From Pseudomonadota bacterium (GTDB lineage Bacteria > Pseudomonadota > Alphaproteobacteria > Rhodospirillales > 2-02-FULL-58-16), in contig JACZWD010000017.1 in NCBI GenBank assembly GCA_022572335.1, forward strand, positions 1 to 19,596: a stretch of DNA of 19,596 nt. Reading direction: 5' to 3'. The notes under the pieces were generated by a model. The model saw only the letters and a list, made by a program, of their open reading frames with translations. It was not told the origin of the DNA and made no database searches. A program made the translations under genes and the position numbers. Position 1 is the first letter of the stretch; each line of letters opens with the position of its first letter. Below, one piece after another: positions 16,396 through 19,596 of the stretch.

Positions 16396-17071
16396 GCATG
16401 AAGCGGGTGTATTTCTTGAGCTTGAGGTCCCCTTCGAACAACACCTCGGCCATGGGCGCCCGGTCCTTGAACGCCGCCAGGGTGGGAACGCAATTCACAT
16501 GGTCCCGGTAATCGAAGAAATCGTTTGACTGCAGGGCCACGAGCATGCCCTCGGGGATGCGCCCGTACCATTCGCCGAACCGCGCCAGGTGCTCGCACGC
16601 CGTGTTGATGATCAGGTCGGGACCGGCGGACCGCCGCCCTCCGTCTTCTCCTTGCCCTTGCCAGTCCGTTCCCCGGTAGTCCAGTTCGTACATGTCGGCG
16701 GTCAGGCAGCGGAACTTTCCGTCCGCCACATGGGTGCGGTTCAGACTCTCGGCCACCGGCGCGCAGGAGGGGTCGATATCCACGTTGAGCACCCTTTCCA
16801 CGTCGAACCGCCGGTCATGGAGCAGCATGGCGCCGAGGACGCCGTACCACCCGCCGACAATGCAGACGGTTCCCACGCGCCCGCCCGTGGCCCCGTGCAG
16901 GGCGTCCATCAGCCACGTCTTGCTGGCGGTCTGGTTGTGGTTCAGGGCGTAGCCGAGCTCGCGCCGGGGAAAGCGGCGGGCGGTCTCGCGGATATCGGAA
17001 ACGAAGGCGCTGTCGAAATATACGGCCAGCCCCTTGAGAATGTCCCCGTAGAGACCGTCTTCGTTATCCAT
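16379..17071 (-). CDS. class I SAM-dependent methyltransferase (putative)
   Basis: The protein has 230 residues. The SAM-binding motif I is VCIVGGWYGVLG (about 69-80), a variant with GGWYG in place of the common GxGxG. Strand 2 ends in the acidic VDIDP (Asp98, Asp100) expected to bind the ribose. Post-motif ADMYELDY and motif IV-like DLIINTACEHL (Asp152) follow in order. The N-terminal segment RRELGYALNHNQTASKTWLMDAL precedes the fold and may shape the substrate site. The methyl acceptor cannot be inferred. The ATG has GGAGCGGGGGA directly upstream. It lies 60 nt downstream of the ABC/cyclic-nucleotide gene on the same strand and is probably co-transcribed with it. Its end overlaps the third glycosyltransferase by 17 nt, tail to tail. 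A glycan-methylating role would suit the neighbourhood but is only context inference. Confidence 0.8.
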   Translation of the reverse strand: MDNEDGLYGDILKGLAVYFDSAFVSDIRETARRFPRRELGYALNHNQTASKTWLMDALHGATGGRVGTVCIVGGWYGVLGAMLLHDRRFDVERVLNVDIDPSCAPVAESLNRTHVADGKFRCLTADMYELDYRGTDWQGQGEDGGRRSAGPDLIINTACEHLARFGEWYGRIPEGMLVALQSNDFFDYRDHVNCVPTLAAFKDRAPMAEVLFEGDLKLKKYTRFMLIGRR

Positions 17072-17131
17072 TCCCCCGCTCCAGGCACCGCCGGAGGCCT
17101 TCCATCGCCGGCCGCCCCCTCGACCGTCGGC

Positions 17132-19596
17132 TCAGGCCGCCTTTTGCAGCTTCTCCATGGTGTCGAGGAGCCGGTCGCTGATGCGCCGGGCGACCTCGGC
17201 GGCGATGTGCGGATCGCGTTCCATCAGTTCGAGGAACGTGTCCTTCTTCAGCTCCAGCACCGTGAGTTCCCCGACCGCGCGCAGGGTCGCCGAGCGCGGC
17301 GTGGTGCTGAGCAACGCCATTTCACCAACCAGTTCGTTGGACCCGGCACGATTGATGACGGTTTCCTTGTCGCCTTCGCCGATTACCACGTCGGCCTCGC
17401 CGTCCAGGATGACATAGGCGGCATCCCCGGGGTCGCCCTGGTGGAAGAGTTCCTCGCCGGCGTCGAAGATCAGCCTGCGGCTGGCGAAGGCGAGCAGCTT
17501 CAGTCGGGCAGGCTCCATGCGCGAGAACAGCGGCACGGCCGCCAGGGCCGAAGCCTCGGTGTCGAGGGTCGTCGGTCCCTCGCCCTCTTCGGCCGCCACC
17601 GCTTCCGCCGGTTCCTCGACCGCCGGCGCTTCCTCGGCCACCTGTTCGACGATGCGCTCGGTAATGCGGCCGTTCCTGAGCACCAGCACCTGGTCGAACT
17701 CGGTCACATCGGGCATCTCGCTGTCGATCCAGATCACCGTGGTGTCGGGCAGGAGGTCATAGATGTTGCGCCGGATGCGGTCCCGCGCCTCGCGCTCGAT
17801 GGCATTGAGGGCCTCGTTGATGATCAGGATATCCGGCCGCTTGAGCAGGCTCCGGGCGAGGGCGATCTTCTGGCGGTCGATCAAGGGCATGCGCCTGCCG
17901 CCGATGCCGACTTCCGCATTGGTGGCGGCGAGGACGACGGTTTGCCTGAGGCCTATCTCGTTGAGCACCTCGAGAATCAATTCATTGACCTTCTCGTCGG
18001 CCTGCGGCCGGGCAAGGTTGACGCGCCCCATCAACAGGTTGCATTGCAGGCTCAGGTGGCCGTTGAAACGGTCGCGGTCGAAAAAGGCGATGGCGCCGCG
18101 CGCGTCCTCGGGCAGGTTGTCGCGAAAGGTCTTGCGCGCCCGGACAAGCGCGCTTTGCATGTCGTCCTCGATCAGGCCAAGCCGGTGACGGCCGACGATC
18201 AGTTGACACGTCAGCGACATGAGATGGGACCGCTCGGCTTCCGACAGGGCGTCCAGTCCTTCCCGTTTGGCCCGGCTGCTCACGTGCTTGAGCGCCTGCA
18301 GGGCTTCCTCGTCGACAAAACTGTACTCCTCGAACAGGGGCTCGTCGGGTGACAGGTCGTTGAACATGTCGACCATGGTGGCGGCCGCCTTGAGGCCGAT
18401 TTCCTGGAACCTGAGGGTCAGGCCGCATTCCTCCAGGACCCGCCGCACGTACGGATTTTCACCCAGGTTCTCGAACGCGAACTCGGGGGTCACGGGCTCG
18501 CCGAACATGAGGTTTTCGCCGACCGACGCATTGACGTTGTATGTGTCGAAGTCGAAGACGTGCACCAGGTCGGCCAGTTCGGGCGTTTCCTCGAGCCGCC
18601 GCGCGATGCGTTCGCGGGCCTGCAATACGCCGTCCGCCAGACCGGGGTGGCTTTCGGCATCGAGGGACATGTTCAGGGCGCGCGTGTACAGGGCGTCCTC
18701 GATCTCGAGGGCCTGGATCACCCGCACCCACCAGTCCATGAGCTCCGGCGTGCCCGACATGCCGAGAAGCTTGAAATCGATCCACTCGGCGTCGATGTCG
18801 TCGGTGCTGTTGCCCGAGGCCACCGATTCCTTGTAGGCGCGGCGGCGTTTGGCGTCCATGTCGGGCTCGGACGTCGGCGCATGTTTCAATCCGTAGAGCA
18901 CGTTGTGGGCGATGGTTCCGTCGAAGATGTAGGAGTCGGGCCCGGCATAGCCGATGCGCGACCCGATCACCGCCTCGTGCATGGTGGAAAGGTTATCCTC
19001 GCCGATCATGATCTTGCCGCGGGTCGGGAAAAGCAGCCGCGCCAGCACCTGGGCGAGCTTGTCCCGGTCGGCGCCGCCGGCGACGATGGCGATGTGGCTG
19101 CCCGGATCGGCCTGAAAGGTCACGCCGGTGAGCGTCTCGATCCCGTCCTCGTCGGCGAGGGTGACGTGCTGCAGGGAAAGCGGGGCCGTGATCGGTTCGA
19201 TGGTCTGGGGACGGTCACGCTGCAGGGATGGGTCCAGCATGTCGGTCGGCTGGAACTGTTCGATCAGCTGCCCATACTTGATGCGGGCATCGGCCATGCG
19301 CTGGTAGTACTTCAGGAGCTCTTTCCACGGCGTGGTGAAGTTCGCGTAGGCGGCCAGCACGGCGACCAGCGCGCCGAGGGTGAGGTCGCCGCGAATGATC
19401 AATACGCCGCCGACGGAATAGAAAAGCAGCGGCGTCAGCGCGATCAGGAGGTTGTTGGTGAACTTCATGAAAAACTTCTTGCGGTACAGCCGGTCCCGGA
19501 TATTGAAGATGCCCGCCAGGCGGTGCGAGAAATGGGCCAGGGAATAGGTGGACGTATCGTGGGTATGGATGTCGTGGATGCCCGACACCGCTTCGC
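17132..19596 (-). CDS. ABC-exporter-like protein with degenerate, expanded ATPase domain and C-terminal cyclic-nucleotide-binding domain, N-terminus outside window
   Basis: At least 821 residues are visible; the frame runs on past 19596. Numbering here takes the GTG codon at 19586-19588 as 1. Residues 1-110 are the end of a type I exporter membrane domain (two helices at about 45-85, then the coupling helix). Residues 133-650 form an ATPase-like domain. Walker A is replaced by AGGADRDK (170-177), the Q-loop Gln by Pro217, the LSGGQ signature by MPLID (567-571), the Walker B Asp by Asn591 (Glu592 is kept), and the H-loop His by Ser623. Walker A to Walker B spans about 414 residues instead of about 125. 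After an acidic Ala/Glu/Pro linker (646-680) comes a cNMP-binding domain (683-800) with GEMALLSTTPRSATL, in which Glu756 and Arg765 are the usual ligand-binding residues. It is an inner-membrane protein. The substrate is unknown, and ATP-driven transport by this chain alone is doubtful. Confidence 0.88.
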   Translation of the reverse strand, partial: EAVSGIHDIHTHDTSTYSLAHFSHRLAGIFNIRDRLYRKKFFMKFTNNLLIALTPLLFYSVGGVLIIRGDLTLGALVAVLAAYANFTTPWKELLKYYQRMADARIKYGQLIEQFQPTDMLDPSLQRDRPQTIEPITAPLSLQHVTLADEDGIETLTGVTFQADPGSHIAIVAGGADRDKLAQVLARLLFPTRGKIMIGEDNLSTMHEAVIGSRIGYAGPDSYIFDGTIAHNVLYGLKHAPTSEPDMDAKRRRAYKESVASGNSTDDIDAEWIDFKLLGMSGTPELMDWWVRVIQALEIEDALYTRALNMSLDAESHPGLADGVLQARERIARRLEETPELADLVHVFDFDTYNVNASVGENLMFGEPVTPEFAFENLGENPYVRRVLEECGLTLRFQEIGLKAAATMVDMFNDLSPDEPLFEEYSFVDEEALQALKHVSSRAKREGLDALSEAERSHLMSLTCQLIVGRHRLGLIEDDMQSALVRARKTFRDNLPEDARGAIAFFDRDRFNGHLSLQCNLLMGRVNLARPQADEKVNELILEVLNEIGLRQTVVLAATNAEVGIGGRRMPLIDRQKIALARSLLKRPDILIINEALNAIEREARDRIRRNIYDLLPDTTVIWIDSEMPDVTEFDQVLVLRNGRITERIVEQVAEEAPAVEEPAEAVAAEEGEGPTTLDTEASALAAVPLFSRMEPARLKLLAFASRRLIFDAGEELFHQGDPGDAAYVILDGEADVVIGEGDKETVINRAGSNELVGEMALLSTTPRSATLRAVGELTVLELKKDTFLELMERDPHIAAEVARRISDRLLDTMEKLQKAA
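18026..18073 (-). repeat. post-Q-loop protein repeat, copy 3
   Basis: This encodes residues 506-521, DRFNGHLSLQCNLLMG, in the same 16-residue register, 158 residues after copy 2. It is followed by a helix (VNELILEVLNEIGL) and then the degenerate signature/Walker B region, so this copy occupies the second canonical junction of the ATPase fold. Confidence 0.72.
18500..18547 (-). repeat. post-Q-loop protein repeat, copy 2
   Basis: This encodes residues 348-363, DTYNVNASVGENLMFG, aligned without gaps to copy 1 and 130 residues after it. The following ENPYVRRVLEECGL resembles the helix that normally follows this segment in exporters. Confidence 0.75.
18890..18937 (-). repeat. post-Q-loop protein repeat, copy 1
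   Basis: This encodes residues 218-233 of the ABC-like protein, DSYIFDGTIAHNVLYG. It fits D-x-[YF]-x4-[ST]-[IVL]-x2-N-[VL]-[LM]-[YFM]-G, the segment that follows the Q-loop in canonical exporters (the D-x-F-L-F...T-I...N-I...G stretch). This copy sits at the normal place after the first strands of the ATPase fold. Confidence 0.8.

Noticed and set aside
16589..18352. 587-codon open frame on the + strand across the ABC/cNMP and methyltransferase genes
   Set aside because: It is antisense to two genes with clear domains; long antisense frames are expected in GC-rich DNA, and the translation matches no recognisable family.

Overview
The window is GC-rich (roughly two thirds G+C by eye), gene-dense DNA with ATGA-overlapping genes and GTG starts. 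Protein styles (an HCDH-first beta-oxidation enzyme, a fused peptide-type ABC ATPase, predicted GT-B glycosyltransferases of the COG4671 type) suggest an alphaproteobacterium, perhaps of the Rhodospirillales; this is inference from sequence style only. No tRNA, rRNA, CRISPR array or transposase gene was seen. No gene-free stretch exceeds 300 bases; the longest are 5617-5843, 12515-12692 and 6300-6441.

Region 1 (2-3835, + strand) is a fatty-acid beta-oxidation operon: a 5'-truncated 3-hydroxyacyl-CoA dehydrogenase/enoyl-CoA hydratase followed 3 nt later by an acyl-CoA dehydrogenase. Region 2 (3887-6299, - strand) holds a patatin-like phospholipase, a type II haloacid dehalogenase-like hydrolase and a small GNAT-like protein of lower GC. 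The divergent gap 6300-6441 carries two perfect inverted repeats. Region 3 (6442-12514, + strand) is a complete peptide/opine-type ABC importer: a fused two-NBD ATPase, a substrate-binding protein and two permeases, with two ATGA overlaps.

Region 4 (12693-16395, + strand) is a run of three glycosyltransferases: two related COG4671-like GT-B enzymes flanking a WcaL-like GT4 enzyme. Together they look like part of a glycan or glycolipid assembly locus. Region 5 (16379-19596, - strand) converges on it: a SAM-dependent methyltransferase, whose end overlaps the last glycosyltransferase, and upstream of it a large, 3'-complete but N-terminally truncated ABC-exporter-like protein.

That last protein is the most unusual item. 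It has an exporter membrane domain, then an ATPase domain in which the Walker A, Q-loop, signature, Walker B aspartate and H-loop are all altered. The segment that normally follows the Q-loop occurs three times in register within an insertion of nearly 300 residues. The C-terminus is an intact-looking cyclic-nucleotide-binding domain. It looks like a pseudo-ATPase transporter under cyclic-nucleotide control, a family I do not recognise as characterised. A second unexplained signal is an intergenic motif, T(G/A)ATACCAAGG, found three times plus one partial copy.
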